This document shows, in pieces, positions 24,872-33,635 of a stretch of DNA of 38,426 nt (positions are counted from its first letter, which is position 1; each line of letters starts with the position of its first letter). The notes beneath the pieces were generated by a model that was not told the origin of the DNA, ran no database searches, and saw only the letters and a program-made list of their open reading frames with translations. The stretch covers positions 46,215 to 84,640 of the forward strand of contig DECD01000022.1 of assembly GCA_002349055.1 (NCBI GenBank), given 5' to 3'. Origin of the DNA: Bacteroidales bacterium UBA2939. Lineage in GTDB: Bacteria; Bacteroidota; Bacteroidia; Bacteroidales; P3. The translations under genes and the position numbers were made by a program.

Positions 24872-25614
24872 AGATTGTTATTCTTAGCAGTACAAGATTA
24901 GACTCCTTTCAACAAAAGGTGTTACAACCTATTGTCGAGGATTCGGCAATAGAAGTTGTCGCCGCATTGATTGACTGTCACCCACACCCTTCATTGAAAA
25001 AAAGATTCATAAAAAATTTGAAGCGTGGACGAGGTGGTTATATGCTCATTATGTTGTCCAAGCGCTATTTCGCAAAGAAGCGGCCATCGATAGCAGCCAA
25101 AGAGTTTTTCTCTGCCCATGGTATCCCTTGCATAGAAACGCAAGAACCCTACACCGAGAAGACAGCAGAAACAATACGCAACCTGAACCCAGAGGCGATG
25201 GTGATGATTGGTGGGTTTGGTATCATCAAGGAACCACTCCTATCGTTGACTCCCAGAGGAATACTTTCCTATCACCACGGTAATATGCGCAAATACCGCG
25301 GTCAGCCGGTAGGTTTTTGGGAGCTCTATAATAACGAGACAGAAATGGGCGTCACCGTACAACGCTTGGCAGCAGGAATCGACAAGGGCACTCCCATCAT
25401 GGAGAGAACCATCCCTATTGACCCAAAAGATAATGTCACAACGTTACGGGAAAAAGCTCTTGGCAATAGCACCGACATGATGCACGAAACCCTTCGCTTG
25501 ATACAACAACCCGATTTCAAGCCGGCTATTATCGACCACTATGGGCCTATATTCACCATACCCAACCTAAGACAATATCTCATGCTACAGTTTAAACTTC
25601 TGTTCAGAAAATGA
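24868..25614 (+). CDS. Formyltransferase-fold protein, possibly sugar N-formyltransferase
   Basis: 248-residue protein resembling the N-terminal domain of methionyl-tRNA formyltransferase, a fold also used to N-formylate amino sugars. MVMIGGFGIIKEPLL, ILSYHHGNMRKYRG (132-145) and GIDKG (170-174) align with the catalytic region. His136 and Asp172 fit the catalytic His and Asp, but the usual Asn two residues before the His is Ser134. It lacks the C-terminal tRNA-binding domain, so a sugar substrate is more likely. No amino-sugar nucleotide aminotransferase is in this window. The start at 24868 is an ATGA overlap; it ends with another on the membrane protein gene. Confidence 0.8.
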   Translation: MKIVILSSTRLDSFQQKVLQPIVEDSAIEVVAALIDCHPHPSLKKRFIKNLKRGRGGYMLIMLSKRYFAKKRPSIAAKEFFSAHGIPCIETQEPYTEKTAETIRNLNPEAMVMIGGFGIIKEPLLSLTPRGILSYHHGNMRKYRGQPVGFWELYNNETEMGVTVQRLAAGIDKGTPIMERTIPIDPKDNVTTLREKALGNSTDMMHETLRLIQQPDFKPAIIDHYGPIFTIPNLRQYLMLQFKLLFRK

Positions 25615-27014
25615 TTCCATTCTTCCCCAAACAAATTGCCACCAAAGCCATTTACCTTTATCTAGGAGTGCTGGCTGCGGTTTCCATTTTCTTCATCCGC
25701 TATGCTATGTCCATAGAATACATCATCATGGGTATAGCGTGGGTGGTCGGATTCTTCCTGCTTAGTTCCTATTGCAGCCAAAAATGGAAAGATATTTCAC
25801 AGAAACAGCTATTAAGCAACCTATTCCTCACGGCGCTGGGGTTGCGTATTTTTTGGGTCTTTTTCTCGTATATCTATTATACCTTCAAAACAGGCATTCC
25901 GTTCGAATTCTCCGCCGCTGATGCCATTTGGTATTATGAGGAATCCATTGGCAATATCGACACGTATTGGAAAGACATTTGGAATTATCTATTTGTCGAC
26001 ACACTCTCTGTTTCCGATTCCGGCTATGTATTCTACCTGACGTTCCTCGCCAAGATTTTTGGCACCAATATTCTCTTTCCTCGTCTAGTCAACGCCTGTT
26101 TCAGTGCAGCAGCCGTATTGTTAATCTATTTTCTTGCAAAACGAAACATCGGAGAAGAAGGAGGCCGTTTGTCTGCCATCTTTGCCTGTTTCATGCCCAA
26201 TCTTATCTACTACTGCGGACTGCACATGAAAGAGACCTTCATGATTTTCCTGATTGTTGCCTACTTGGAACGGGCAGACTATCTGCTGCGCAGCAAGAAA
26301 TACAATGTCTTCACCATTGCCATTCCCGTCCTTCTCGCACTAAGTCTCTTCACATTCCGCACTGCCTTAGGGGGCGTCGCAGTGTTTGCCTTTGCCACTG
26401 CATTGGTTTTCACCAACACATCGATTATTGGAAAAACAAAAAGGTACATGCTTATTGGCTGGGGATTACTAGCCGCTTTCACCCTAACTGGTGGCACTAT
26501 TATGAATGAGGTAGAAGGCCTATTGGAAAATCGTGACACCAACCAAGCAAATAAACGTTTGATGCAGACCAACAAAGGCATCAAATGGGCAGAATATGCC
26601 ACCGGCACCGTGATGGCCCCCATGATGTTTGTGCTGCCGTTTCCAACGATGGTGGACGTGGATGAACAGTACAACCAGCAGATGATCAGCGGTGGTAACT
26701 ATGTACGCAATTTTCTTGGGGGATTCGTGCTCCTATCCCTCTTCAGCGCTTTATTCGTCACCAAGAACTGGCGCAACTTATCTCTTATCGGCTCCTTTGT
26801 CATTGCCTACTTGGGTATTGTCTCCATGAGCGGTTTCGCCAATTCCGAGCGATTCCTATTGCCAGGCTTGCCAGTACTGCTCATCGCGGCCGCCTATGGT
26901 GTCACGCTACTTGATGCAAAAAACTATAAATTCATTAAGATTTGGTATTATGTAGTGCCTTTCATGGTCTTTGCCTGGGCATTCTTTAAACTCGGCTCCC
27001 GCAGCCTATTCTAG
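25611..27014 (+). CDS. Polytopic membrane protein, GT-C (PMT_2-like) transferase or Wzy-type polymerase
   Basis: 467 residues with about ten hydrophobic segments spread through the chain, so an inner-membrane protein. A first periplasmic-type loop has FSAADAIWYYEES, resembling the acidic motif of GT-C transferases. The later text (RLVNACFSAAAVLLIYFLAKR, FMPNLIYYCGLHMKE) resembles PMT_2/GT39-like proteins. Wzy polymerases look similar and no other Wzy is present here, so polymerase is a live alternative. It is the only obvious multi-pass membrane protein in the window. The start overlaps the formyltransferase-like gene by ATGA. Confidence 0.75.
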   Translation: MIPFFPKQIATKAIYLYLGVLAAVSIFFIRYAMSIEYIIMGIAWVVGFFLLSSYCSQKWKDISQKQLLSNLFLTALGLRIFWVFFSYIYYTFKTGIPFEFSAADAIWYYEESIGNIDTYWKDIWNYLFVDTLSVSDSGYVFYLTFLAKIFGTNILFPRLVNACFSAAAVLLIYFLAKRNIGEEGGRLSAIFACFMPNLIYYCGLHMKETFMIFLIVAYLERADYLLRSKKYNVFTIAIPVLLALSLFTFRTALGGVAVFAFATALVFTNTSIIGKTKRYMLIGWGLLAAFTLTGGTIMNEVEGLLENRDTNQANKRLMQTNKGIKWAEYATGTVMAPMMFVLPFPTMVDVDEQYNQQMISGGNYVRNFLGGFVLLSLFSALFVTKNWRNLSLIGSFVIAYLGIVSMSGFANSERFLLPGLPVLLIAAAYGVTLLDAKNYKFIKIWYYVVPFMVFAWAFFKLGSRSLF

Positions 27015-27016
27015 AT

Positions 27017-28024
27017 ATGAGGGTTCTATTGATATGCAACTATAAGCCGGGCGTCGGGGGAATCTCAGGTCAGGTGGAACTTCTGCAGAAACATCTGCGT
27101 TCCGAGGGACACTCTGCGGAGATATTCTCTACAAAAGCCTCTGTTCTGCAACGCCTCCTACTTCCTATGCAGCTTCTTCGTGAGGCTCGTGGGTATGACC
27201 TGCTGCATATCCACTGCTGCTCGGGATGGGGATTTCTTCCGGCTGTCGTTGGCATTACCGTCAGTCGATGGTTGAAGAAACGAATCGTGCTAACCTATCA
27301 CGGCGGAGGTGGAGAGAAATTCTTCGATGAACACCCGCGCTTGGTCCACCACTTTCTCACTCGTACTGATGCTAATATTGTCCTCTCAGGATTCCTCGCC
27401 AAAATTTTCGACAAGCATCATATACCCTATACCATTATTCCCAATATCATAGAGTTGGACGATTCACAGTTCCGGATCCGCGAAACCATTCGACCCCGTT
27501 TTATCTGTACCCGCGCACACGAACCCCTTTACAACATTCCCTGCATCCTCAAAGCATTCCAACTGGTACAGAAGGAAATCCCCGAGGCATCGCTCACACT
27601 TGTTGGTGACGGCTCGGAACATGAGAACTTGATGAAGTTATCACGGGAACTGAATCTCAACAATGTCATTTTCACTGGTAAAGTCGACAATCATGAAATT
27701 TATCGTCAACTTGACTTGGCTAATATATTTCTATCCTCACCTACTATCGACAACATGCCCGTCTCCGTTCTCGAAGCTATGAATGCAGGTCTATTGGTCA
27801 TCTCCAGTTGTGTCGGAGGCGTGTCTTACATAATAAAGAACAACACCTCAGGATTACTCTTTGAGAGTGATAATCACGAGGAACTCGCACAAAAGATGCT
27901 CTGGGCAGTTGCCAACCAAACTGTTACCAAGACCATCATCCAGCAGGCACACCGTGCCGTTGGTGACTATCGCTGGGAAAATATCAAAGAAAAACTTTAT
28001 ACCGTCTATGGGATTTCTGCATGA
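27017..28024 (+). CDS. Glycosyltransferase family 4 (GT-B)
   Basis: 335-residue GT-B enzyme. MRVLLICNYKPGVGGISGQV opens the acceptor domain, and LTYHGGGGEKFFDEHP follows a strand. The donor domain has SSPTIDNMPVSVLEAMNAG with the conserved acidic residue of the EX7E region at the second position, while the first is Asp in TIDNMP; this variant is common in the subgroup. It starts two bases after the preceding stop and overlaps the next gene by 17 bases. Donor and acceptor unknown. Confidence 0.9.
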   Translation: MRVLLICNYKPGVGGISGQVELLQKHLRSEGHSAEIFSTKASVLQRLLLPMQLLREARGYDLLHIHCCSGWGFLPAVVGITVSRWLKKRIVLTYHGGGGEKFFDEHPRLVHHFLTRTDANIVLSGFLAKIFDKHHIPYTIIPNIIELDDSQFRIRETIRPRFICTRAHEPLYNIPCILKAFQLVQKEIPEASLTLVGDGSEHENLMKLSRELNLNNVIFTGKVDNHEIYRQLDLANIFLSSPTIDNMPVSVLEAMNAGLLVISSCVGGVSYIIKNNTSGLLFESDNHEELAQKMLWAVANQTVTKTIIQQAHRAVGDYRWENIKEKLYTVYGISA

Positions 28025-29288
28025 ACAAATCATACTGCCTCTGAGCGACCTGCTGCGTGGCGACCAGGTATATAAATACCTGCGTCTGCTGCGCGAGGCC
28101 GAGACATGGTCACCCGAGCAAATGCAAGCCTTCCAACAAGAGCGGCTACGAAAACTGCTCCTCTGCGCCGCCACGGAGGTACCGTTCTATCACGATTGGT
28201 TCCAAGACCATCATCTTAACCCACAGACTGCCACACTCAATCAGCTACCTATCGTCTCGAAAAGTATAATGAGACAAGAGGGAATCGAACGTTTCACCGC
28301 CAAACATTTCCCTGCCAAGCAACGCATCCTGTCCCGTTCCAGTGGTTCCACAGGCGAACCATTCTCCATGTTTGAAAGCAAACTCTCCAACTCCGTCAAC
28401 ACCGCAGCCAAGCTACGTACCTGGTATATGGCAGGTTATCGCCTCGGTGACCATTACATGAAAATTGCTAATGGCGCACGGCATAGTAAGTTCAAGAAGT
28501 TACAAGACAAGATAAACAACTGTCTCTATGTCCCCTTCTATTCCATGAGTGACGACACTCTAAAGTCCATTCTTGACAAGATTGAGCACGCAAAACCCGC
28601 CATCATCCGATCCTACCCTATACCGCTTTACTTGCTGGCTCAATACCGCAACAATCACAACGGATACCGCTACTGTCCTCGACATATCATGACCACCGGT
28701 TCAACCCTTCCCGACACCTACCGTGCAGAGATTGAGAAAGCCTTTGGATGCGACATCATCGACTCCTACAGTTGCGAAGGTACTGCCAACTGCTACGAAA
28801 CACCAGCCCATGACGGCTACCATATCACTCAATACTACGGTATCATTGAAGTACTTGATGAAAATGGTCGTCCTGTTACCAATGGCATAGGCAGGGTCGT
28901 GAGCACCGACTTATGGAATATGGCTCACCCTTTCATACGTTATGACACCCTTGACCTTGTAGAAGTAAAAGATGGCCAAATTACAAAAATACTAGGCAGA
29001 GAATGTGATGCATTAATTCCAGCAAACGGCAAGTGTTTTACCGTCCATAACTTCTCTCACTTTTTCCTCTATGACGTCGAAGGTGTTGACTGCTACCAGA
29101 TTGTCAAGAAAAAAAACGGGTCAATATCTTTCAATTTGGTGGTCACCAATGACTACACATCTGAAAGTCAATCCAAAGTCGTAAATTATTGGAATCAACA
29201 GCTAAACCTACCTGTCGACGTGACTATTGTAGACGAAATCCCTCTTATGCACAACAACAAACGACTCACCATCGTTGAAGAAAAATAA
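28008..29288 (+). CDS. CapK/PaaK-like adenylate-forming family protein
   Basis: 426 residues resembling phenylacetate-CoA ligase and the capsule protein CapK. The ATP-binding SSGSTGEP is at 111-118. IMTTGSTLPD and DSYSCEGT (a Y-S-x-E-G-type motif) correspond to later adenylation motifs. Members in capsule loci are often annotated as coenzyme F390 synthetase or CapK without proven activity; they may activate an acyl or amino acid for attachment to the glycan. The start was set at ATG 28008, overlapping the GT4 gene by 17 bases; a longer frame from 27861 lies inside that gene and lacks family similarity. An acyltransferase gene follows six bases later. Confidence 0.85.
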   Translation: MGFLHEQIILPLSDLLRGDQVYKYLRLLREAETWSPEQMQAFQQERLRKLLLCAATEVPFYHDWFQDHHLNPQTATLNQLPIVSKSIMRQEGIERFTAKHFPAKQRILSRSSGSTGEPFSMFESKLSNSVNTAAKLRTWYMAGYRLGDHYMKIANGARHSKFKKLQDKINNCLYVPFYSMSDDTLKSILDKIEHAKPAIIRSYPIPLYLLAQYRNNHNGYRYCPRHIMTTGSTLPDTYRAEIEKAFGCDIIDSYSCEGTANCYETPAHDGYHITQYYGIIEVLDENGRPVTNGIGRVVSTDLWNMAHPFIRYDTLDLVEVKDGQITKILGRECDALIPANGKCFTVHNFSHFFLYDVEGVDCYQIVKKKNGSISFNLVVTNDYTSESQSKVVNYWNQQLNLPVDVTIVDEIPLMHNNKRLTIVEEK

Positions 29289-29294
29289 AACAAT

Positions 29295-30221
29295 ATGAGC
29301 AATAGACTTCCTATAGCAAAAATGCTCACCTTTGGCATCTTACCCGGATGTATCAAAAAACTTATTTACCGATTAGAGGGCAACCATATAGGCCGAAATG
29401 TTAAAATACATATCGGTGCTGTCGTTGTGAGCAAAAGCAAGTTCAGTATCGGTGACACCACAGAAATTGGATTCTTCACGTCTATCTCTGGGCATCATAT
29501 CTGCATCGGAAGAAGAAACAAGATTCGTTCCGCAGTTATCATTAATGCCACAAATATCCAAATCGGCAACGATGTTACCATTTCTGAAACTGCCATTATC
29601 CGTGCTGGGCATCTCTCTGACAAATCACAAATTATCATTGACGACCTCGTACATGTCTTCCCTCATACCACCATAGACCCCTCTCGTAGCATTCATCTCC
29701 AAGAGGAGTGCGCCGTTGGGCCAGGATGCAGTATCTTCACTCATGGTTCCTACAAAAATATTCTTGACGGATACCCTGTCACCTACGCTGATATTAATAT
29801 CGGTAAACGCGTGGAGCTTACTTATAATGTTTTCGTCGCACCAGGTGTCACTATCGGCGATGATTCCGTCATCGCTTATGGTTCCTACGTGAACTGCGAC
29901 ATTCCTTCCAAAGTATTGGCCGCAGGATGTCCTGCCAGAGTAAAACGCACCAAAGAACAGTTTGCCCCCACACCTTCAGATGAACAGAAGAGAGAGATTC
30001 TAAAGGATATCCTGAATAACTTCGAAAATCACCTATTCTTTATGGGATTGGAGCATAATCCCAACAATATTCGTCTCAATGGCATTTCGGAAATCGTAAT
30101 AGAAGGGGAATATCACTTTGACCTGTTTAACCATGTCTGTGATAGTCCCAGAAGTATACTCTCAAAAGAACTGCATAGGTTTCTAAGTCGTTACGGTATT
30201 CGTTTTAAAATAACTGAATGA
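29295..30221 (+). CDS. Hexapeptide-repeat acyltransferase with C-terminal extension
   Basis: 308-residue left-handed beta-helix protein. Hexapeptide repeats run from about residue 30 to 215 (IGRNVKIHIGAVVV, IQIGNDVTISETAII, INIGKRVELTYNVFV, VTIGDDSVIAYGSYV), ending in KVLAAGCPARVKRT. About 85 residues follow that are not hexapeptide-like. It lies directly after the CapK-like gene, so the pair may activate and transfer one acyl group; this is inference. Its stop overlaps the next gene by ATGA. Confidence 0.84.
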   Translation: MSNRLPIAKMLTFGILPGCIKKLIYRLEGNHIGRNVKIHIGAVVVSKSKFSIGDTTEIGFFTSISGHHICIGRRNKIRSAVIINATNIQIGNDVTISETAIIRAGHLSDKSQIIIDDLVHVFPHTTIDPSRSIHLQEECAVGPGCSIFTHGSYKNILDGYPVTYADINIGKRVELTYNVFVAPGVTIGDDSVIAYGSYVNCDIPSKVLAAGCPARVKRTKEQFAPTPSDEQKREILKDILNNFENHLFFMGLEHNPNNIRLNGISEIVIEGEYHFDLFNHVCDSPRSILSKELHRFLSRYGIRFKITE

Positions 30222-31270
30222 ACATACTTATTGATATTGGACACCCCGGGCATGTGCATCTACTGCATGGGGTGGCAGAAGAAATGAAGAAGCGCGGACA
30301 CAATGTGCTCTACTCGGTGAGGGAAATACCTGTGGCCAAGCGGTTAATGGAATACTACGGCATGACACCATGGAAAGACCTTGGTGGGAAAAAGGACACT
30401 CTATTTGGAAAAGCCGAGACCGTCATCAATCAAGACCTTCAGCTACTGCGTTATGTACAACGGAATCATATAGATTTAGGGCTCAGCAGCGGACTAGTAC
30501 TGAGTCATGTCTCTAGATTGACAAGGATGAAGTCCATCATGTTCGACGACGACGACGATGCCGCAGAGCCGCTGATTGTTAAGTATGGTCACCCTCTAAC
30601 CGACATTGTTTTCACGCCCGATTGCATACAACGCAAAACCAAACATTGTGTCTATTATGCCGGAACGCACGAATTGGCTTACCTGCACCCGAAACGGTTT
30701 ATTCCCGACCCAAAGGTCCTGCAGCATGCTGGCCTACAAGAAAGTAGCAGATTCTTCATCATGCGTTTTGTGGCGCTAAAGGGGCACCACGACGTGGGGC
30801 AGCAAGGGCTTAGTCTGGAGCAGAAAGAAGCACTGGTGGAGCTCCTGAAATCGCACGGACGGGTCATCATCACTTCGGAACGTGCAATAGAACCCGAGTT
30901 CGAGAAATACCGTCTGCCTGTGCCACCGGAAGAAATACACTCGCTGATGGCCTATAGCTCTATGTTTCTCGGTGACAGTCAAACGATGACCTCGGAAGCC
31001 GCAGTGCTGGGGGTACCAGCATTGAAATGCAACACTTTCGCTGGACGCCTGTCGGTGCCCAATATGCTGGAGCATAAATACAATCTATGCTATGCCTACC
31101 AACCTGCACGGTTCGAGGAGATGTACCGTCACATCGAGCAACTGCTGGCACGAGATTTCCAAGAGTTGAAGAACGAATGGCAAGAGAAACGGCAGCGAAT
31201 GCTACAAGACATGATTGACCCCACGGAATTCTTTGTCAACTATATTGAGCAGTATGAAAGCTTATCTTGA
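30218..31270 (+). CDS. DUF354 family protein, GT-B-like
   Basis: 350 residues matching the DUF354 pattern: MNILIDIGHPGHVHLLHGVA at the start, GLSSGLVLSHVSRL, then a run of five Asp in MFDDDDDAAEP, and SSMFLGDSQTMTSEAAVLGVPAL in the C-terminal half. The overall layout resembles a GT-B nucleotide-sugar enzyme such as UDP-GlcNAc 2-epimerase or MurG, but activity is unproven. It begins with an ATGA overlap and overlaps the following acyltransferase gene by 17 bases. Cytoplasmic; no signal peptide. Confidence 0.85.
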   Translation: MNILIDIGHPGHVHLLHGVAEEMKKRGHNVLYSVREIPVAKRLMEYYGMTPWKDLGGKKDTLFGKAETVINQDLQLLRYVQRNHIDLGLSSGLVLSHVSRLTRMKSIMFDDDDDAAEPLIVKYGHPLTDIVFTPDCIQRKTKHCVYYAGTHELAYLHPKRFIPDPKVLQHAGLQESSRFFIMRFVALKGHHDVGQQGLSLEQKEALVELLKSHGRVIITSERAIEPEFEKYRLPVPPEEIHSLMAYSSMFLGDSQTMTSEAAVLGVPALKCNTFAGRLSVPNMLEHKYNLCYAYQPARFEEMYRHIEQLLARDFQELKNEWQEKRQRMLQDMIDPTEFFVNYIEQYESLS

Positions 31271-31805
31271 ACTGAAACGTCAACCGCTGCCATACTACCA
31301 CCGAGAAGGTCTCTTAAAGACCCTTCGCGTGTCGGCCCGCGTCCACGGCTACCACTCTGCGCTCTGGTTCGGTATTATCCGATGGAAAGACCACATACTG
31401 AACCAATGGGCCATGCGTTGCCCATGGAATGGACTTAGAATCAAGATGCAACGATGGCGCGGAGTACATATCGGCCAGCAAGTACATATCGGTCCTGACT
31501 GCATTTTCGATTACCCATACCCCTACTTCATTCATATCGGCGACGGAGCCTCGCTGGCAGGTAACGACTACGTGCTGGCACACAGCACCCCCATGGAATA
31601 CCACAAAAACTGCGTAAAGTCGTTTGTCGCGCCAACCAAGATTGGTCGTAACGCGTGGATTGGTGTTAATGTAACCATCCTGCCAGGAATCACTATCGGC
31701 GACGGAGCCATTGTGGCCGCCGGAGCCGTAGTGACACACGATGTACCCCCACATACCCTTGCGGCTGGAGTACCTGCCAAAATAGTCAAAAAACTCGACA
31801 TCTAA
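31254..31805 (+). CDS. Hexapeptide-repeat acetyltransferase
   Basis: 183-residue left-handed beta-helix acyltransferase. The first 65 residues are basic and not repeat-like. Repeats then run through VHIGQQVHIGPDCIF, IGRNAWIGVNVTIL and ITIGDGAIVAAGAVV, ending in HTLAAGVPAKIVKKL. The start was set at ATG 31254, which overlaps the DUF354 gene by 17 bases; a longer frame from 31215 adds residues lying wholly inside that gene. The next gene begins in a TAATG overlap. Probably O-acetylates a sugar of the glycan. Confidence 0.87.
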   Translation: MKAYLELKRQPLPYYHREGLLKTLRVSARVHGYHSALWFGIIRWKDHILNQWAMRCPWNGLRIKMQRWRGVHIGQQVHIGPDCIFDYPYPYFIHIGDGASLAGNDYVLAHSTPMEYHKNCVKSFVAPTKIGRNAWIGVNVTILPGITIGDGAIVAAGAVVTHDVPPHTLAAGVPAKIVKKLDI

Positions 31806-32539
31806 TGGATTTCACCATCGACAAATATCGGGAATTACTTCAAACTTTAAAAAAACACAAGCACTTCAATATCAGGCATGATGTAGACCTGCGGCCAGAC
31901 TATTCGCTTCGCATTGCGCAAGTGGAAGCGGCAATGGGGTTACATACCACCTATTACTTCCGCACTGTACCGGAGAGTTATGACGAGAAAATCATACAAC
32001 AGATTGTTTCCTTGGGTCATACTGCCGGTTATCACTATGAAAGTCTGACCACATGCAATGGCGACATGGAAGCTGCTTACGAGGATTTCTGTCACAACCT
32101 GGAAAAACTGCGCGAGATAGTACCCATCACAACCGCCTGTGCCCACGGCAGTCCCAAATCGCGATGGAACAGTCAAGGCATTTGGAACCACTACGATATA
32201 CACGCACTTGGCATTGACTACGAGCCGATGCTGGACACAGACTTCAACACCACGCTCTACCTCACCGACACCGGCCGCCGTTGGGACGGCTATCGCGTCA
32301 GCGTGCGCGACAAAGTACCCGGACATCAGGAGCGTTGGGAGAAAGAAGGTTTGGTCTTTCATAATACAGATGATATTATTCATGCTATCAACGACATAAA
32401 CCACCCCATCCATCATTACAACCTGCTCATCAACACCCATCCACAACGCTGGATGCCTATGGGAACAGGCTGGATAAAGGAAGCCCTCTTGCAGAATGCC
32501 AAAAACATCATCAAAAGAATCATAGTATCAACCAGGTAG
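31805..32539 (+). CDS. Divergent polysaccharide deacetylase-like protein
   Basis: 244 residues with a NodB-like layout. RHDVDLRPDYS (24-34) stands where classic members have TFDDG. GYHYES (75-80) replaces the second His motif, and CAHGSP follows as the third. It therefore has candidate metal-binding His and Asp residues, but in a variant arrangement seen in a group annotated polysaccharide deacetylase-like. Activity is uncertain. The gene is joined to the acyltransferase by TAATG and is immediately followed by wecB. No signal peptide. Confidence 0.75.
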   Translation: MDFTIDKYRELLQTLKKHKHFNIRHDVDLRPDYSLRIAQVEAAMGLHTTYYFRTVPESYDEKIIQQIVSLGHTAGYHYESLTTCNGDMEAAYEDFCHNLEKLREIVPITTACAHGSPKSRWNSQGIWNHYDIHALGIDYEPMLDTDFNTTLYLTDTGRRWDGYRVSVRDKVPGHQERWEKEGLVFHNTDDIIHAINDINHPIHHYNLLINTHPQRWMPMGTGWIKEALLQNAKNIIKRIIVSTR

Positions 32540-33616
32540 ATGAAACGAATACTTACTATTGTCGGAGCACGTCCTCAATTCATTAAAGCAGCAGCTATCT
32601 CTCATACTATCAGAGAGAAATTTGCCGATTCCATCTGCGAAGACATCCTCCACACCGGGCAGCATTATGATGATGCCATGTCGGGACGCTTTTTTGAGGA
32701 ACTGGACATACCACAGCCCAAATACAATCTTGGGGTGGGGTCCGGCAGTCATGGCGTGCAGACCGCAACCATGCTGAACGGCATAGAAGAAATCTTGCTT
32801 TCAGCACATTATGATGGCCTACTTGTCTATGGAGACACCAACTCGACTTTGGCGGGAGCCTTGGCTGCATCCAAACTCCATATCCCTGTTTATCATGTGG
32901 AAGCAGGGTTGCGCTCGTTCAACCGCGACATGCCGGAAGAAATCAACCGGATTGTCACCGACCACGTCTCCTCGCTTTTATTTGCCCCGACACAGACAGC
33001 CGTAAAGAACCTACAAAATGAGGGTTTTAAGGATGGCAATATTGTTTTCAGTGGAGATGTGATGTTCGACAACGTCCTCCACTACGCACCTATTGCCATT
33101 CAGAATACACACCTCCGAATCGAAAGTTCCTCATTTATTCTCGCCACACTCCATCGCGACTTCAATACCGACAATCACGAAAGGTTAACCAACATACTAT
33201 CAGCACTCAACAGCATCACAGAGCAATTCAACACAGAGATATTGCTCCCACTCCATCCACGAACACGTAAGATAATTGATTCCATGGGATTTAACTCTTT
33301 CTCCAACCGAATCTGTGTCACCGAACCATTGTCCTATCTGGAGACGCTGGCGGCGCTACAGAAATCACGACTCGTCCTGACCGACAGCGGTGGCCTACAG
33401 AAAGAGGCCAACTTCAGCGGCAAATGCTGCGTGGTGCTGCGACCCGAAACCGAGTGGGTGGAACTCGTTGACGACGGTGCCGCCCTCTTGGCCGATGCCG
33501 ACAGCGACCTGATTTTGGAGGCGACAGCCAAACTCATCGACAAAACGCCCAAACCCACCACCCACTTCGGCAATGGCCATGCCGCCGAAATAATCATAAA
33601 ACATTTGGTTGTTTAA
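32540..33616 (+). CDS. wecB: UDP-N-acetylglucosamine 2-epimerase (non-hydrolysing)
   Basis: Interconverts UDP-GlcNAc and UDP-ManNAc in the cytoplasm. The 358-residue product has VGARPQFIKAA at 8-18, HTGQHYD, GDTNST (98-103), HVEAGLRS (119-126), RDMPEEINR (129-137) and LTDSGGLQKEA, all standard for WecB/MnaA. It starts on the base after the preceding stop. No UDP-ManNAc dehydrogenase (wecC) is present, so the pathway probably uses ManNAc itself or finishes with genes outside the window. It is the last gene of the long overlapping run; the export promoter begins within its final codons. Confidence 0.95.
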   Translation: MKRILTIVGARPQFIKAAAISHTIREKFADSICEDILHTGQHYDDAMSGRFFEELDIPQPKYNLGVGSGSHGVQTATMLNGIEEILLSAHYDGLLVYGDTNSTLAGALAASKLHIPVYHVEAGLRSFNRDMPEEINRIVTDHVSSLLFAPTQTAVKNLQNEGFKDGNIVFSGDVMFDNVLHYAPIAIQNTHLRIESSSFILATLHRDFNTDNHERLTNILSALNSITEQFNTEILLPLHPRTRKIIDSMGFNSFSNRICVTEPLSYLETLAALQKSRLVLTDSGGLQKEANFSGKCCVVLRPETEWVELVDDGAALLADADSDLILEATAKLIDKTPKPTTHFGNGHAAEIIIKHLVV

Positions 33617-33635
33617 CGAATTATTCGTATATTTG
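33604..33635 (+). promoter_or_regulatory. Bacteroides-type promoter for the export genes
   Basis: TTTG (33604-33607) and TATATTTG (33628-33635) are separated by 20 bases. They match the Bacteroides consensus of TTTG at -33 and TAnnTTTG at -7 with 19-21 bases between. Transcription would start near 33641 and leave a leader of about 70 bases before the wza-like start. The -33 element overlaps the last codons of wecB. Confidence 0.72.

Noticed and set aside
27861..28007. N-terminal extension of the CapK-like protein by 49 residues
   Set aside because: It overlaps the GT4 gene out of frame for 147 bases and lacks family similarity; ATG 28008 fits the usual N-terminus.
4934..33616. dTDP-rhamnose pathway implied by the rhamnosyltransferase-like gene
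   Set aside because: No rmlA, rmlB, rmlC or rmlD homologue is seen in the window, so rhamnose was not claimed.
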